Below, one piece after another: positions 63,182 to 64,000 of a stretch of DNA of 64,000 bases. This DNA comes from Callipepla californica brunnescens. Taxonomy: Eukaryota; Chordata; Aves; Galliformes; Odontophoridae. The translations under genes and the position numbers were made by a program. The stretch spans positions 263,001 through 327,000 of the forward strand of contig JALIRH010000099.1 in assembly GCA_023055505.1 (NCBI GenBank), given 5' to 3'. A model generated the notes under the pieces. The model was not told where the DNA came from. It searched no databases and worked only from the letters and a program-made list of their open reading frames with translations. Within the stretch, counting starts at the first letter, position 1, and each line of letters starts with the position of its first letter.

Positions 63182-64000
63182 CCCTACACTAACCCTAATC
63201 TAAACTAACCCTAACCCTATTGATGGACCCAAAACCTAACCCTAACACTTACCCTAACCCTAACCCTGACCCTAACCCTGACCCTAACCCTGACTCAAAC
63301 CCAACCCTTAACCCTGACCCTAACCCTACCCTAACCCTCACTCAAACCCTACCCTTAACCCTGACCCTGACCCTAACCCTACCCTAACCCTTACCTATCT
63401 CTAACCCTACTCTAACCCTAACCCTACCCTAACCCTACCCTAACCCTCCAACCTAACCCTAATTCTACTCTAACCCTAACCCCTAACCCTAACCCTACCC
63501 TAACCCTAAACCCTAATCCTACCATAACCCTGTTGATGGACCCTAATTCTACCTTAACCCTAACCCCTAACCCTAACACTAACCCTACACTAACCCTAAT
63601 CTAAACTAACCCTAACCCTATTGATGGACCCAAAACCTAACCCTAACCCTACCCTAACCATAACACTTACCCTAACCGTACCCTAACCCTAACCCTACCC
63701 TAACCCTCACCCTAACACTACCCTAACACTACCCTAACATTTACCCTAACCCCTAACCCTTACCTGACCATAACCCTAACACTAAACCTAACCCTAACCC
63801 TTAACCCCAACCCCTAAGCCCTAACCCTAACTCCTAAGCCCTAACCCCACCCTAACCCTAACCCTGCCCCTAACACCTAACCCTACCCTAGCCCTATCCT
63901 CGCCCTAACCCTACCCTAGCCCTAACCCCTAATTTTAACCCTAACCCCTAACCCTAACCCTACCCTAACCCTAACCCTGCCCCTAACCCTAACCATACCC
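57691..64000. repeat. Variant telomeric satellite (CCCTAA / CCCTA / CCCCTAA mix)
   Basis: Unlike the array, this tract mixes 5-, 6- and 7-base units (ACCCT, ACCCTA, ACCCCTA) and has no long pure hexamer runs. It is punctuated by TTGATGGACCC or close variants near 59002, 59080, 59230, 59559, 61224, 63220, 63532 and 63620. Long blocks recur, for example CCAGATCCCTAACCC through CTGATTCCTTACC at about 60653 and 62931, about 2.28 kb apart. C-rich strand orientation is kept to the window edge. No gene is seen. Confidence 0.88.

Noticed and set aside
1..64000. Terminal chromosome end at either window edge
   Set aside because: The left edge is unique sequence, and the right edge is degenerate variant repeat without a long pure hexamer run. 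C-rich orientation at the right edge also points the wrong way for a right-arm terminus.

Overview
The window looks like subtelomeric or interstitial-telomeric DNA of a vertebrate, most likely a bird and probably a galliform such as chicken. The evidence is vertebrate TTAGGG/CCCTAA repeats over most of the window, 10-bp GGGTC minisatellites like those of GC-rich avian microchromosomes, an endogenous retrovirus with an alpharetrovirus-type transmembrane envelope, a solo LTR resembling avian ERV-L LTRs, and a broken C-terminal piece of the host gene SGF29. The species is inferred and could not be checked by search. No intact host gene, tRNA, rRNA or CRISPR array is visible.

Layout. 1-540: unique DNA with an exon-like open frame on the minus strand. 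541-1943: degenerate TTAGGG. 1944-4521: 5' part of a class I (gamma-like) retrovirus (LTR, tRNA-His-type primer site, gag, start of pro), cut off by telomere-like repeat. 4522-47539: tandem array of one partial and eight full units, most about 4.8 kb. Each unit has a C-rich half (degenerate, then purer CCCTAA), a switch to a degenerate TTAGGG half, and about 189 bp of a class II retroviral protease gene. 47540-51718: the rest of that class II retrovirus (pol, env, 3' LTR), continuous with the protease piece of the last unit. 51719-53690: GGGTC minisatellite with CTCF-like motifs. 53881-54720: CCCCACAGCTC minisatellite. 54727-55090: CpG-rich promoter-like segment. 55091-56085: GACCCC/GGGGTC repeats holding three pieces of the last SGF29 exon. 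56086-57390: another piece of the array unit, interrupted by a solo LTR. 57391-64000: a different variant telomeric satellite.

Main inference. A class II provirus broken inside pro was joined to telomere-like DNA in a fusion-like orientation (TTAGGG on the left, CCCTAA on the right). A unit carrying 189 bp of that junction was then amplified in tandem. The last unit still runs into the rest of the provirus, so it marks the anchor of the array. An 8-bp deletion in the protease piece of five consecutive units, together with mosaic variants, records later amplification and conversion. All retroviral genes seen are broken, but the env frame is still open for 375 codons. Cross-copy comparisons were done by eye, and percent identities were not computed.
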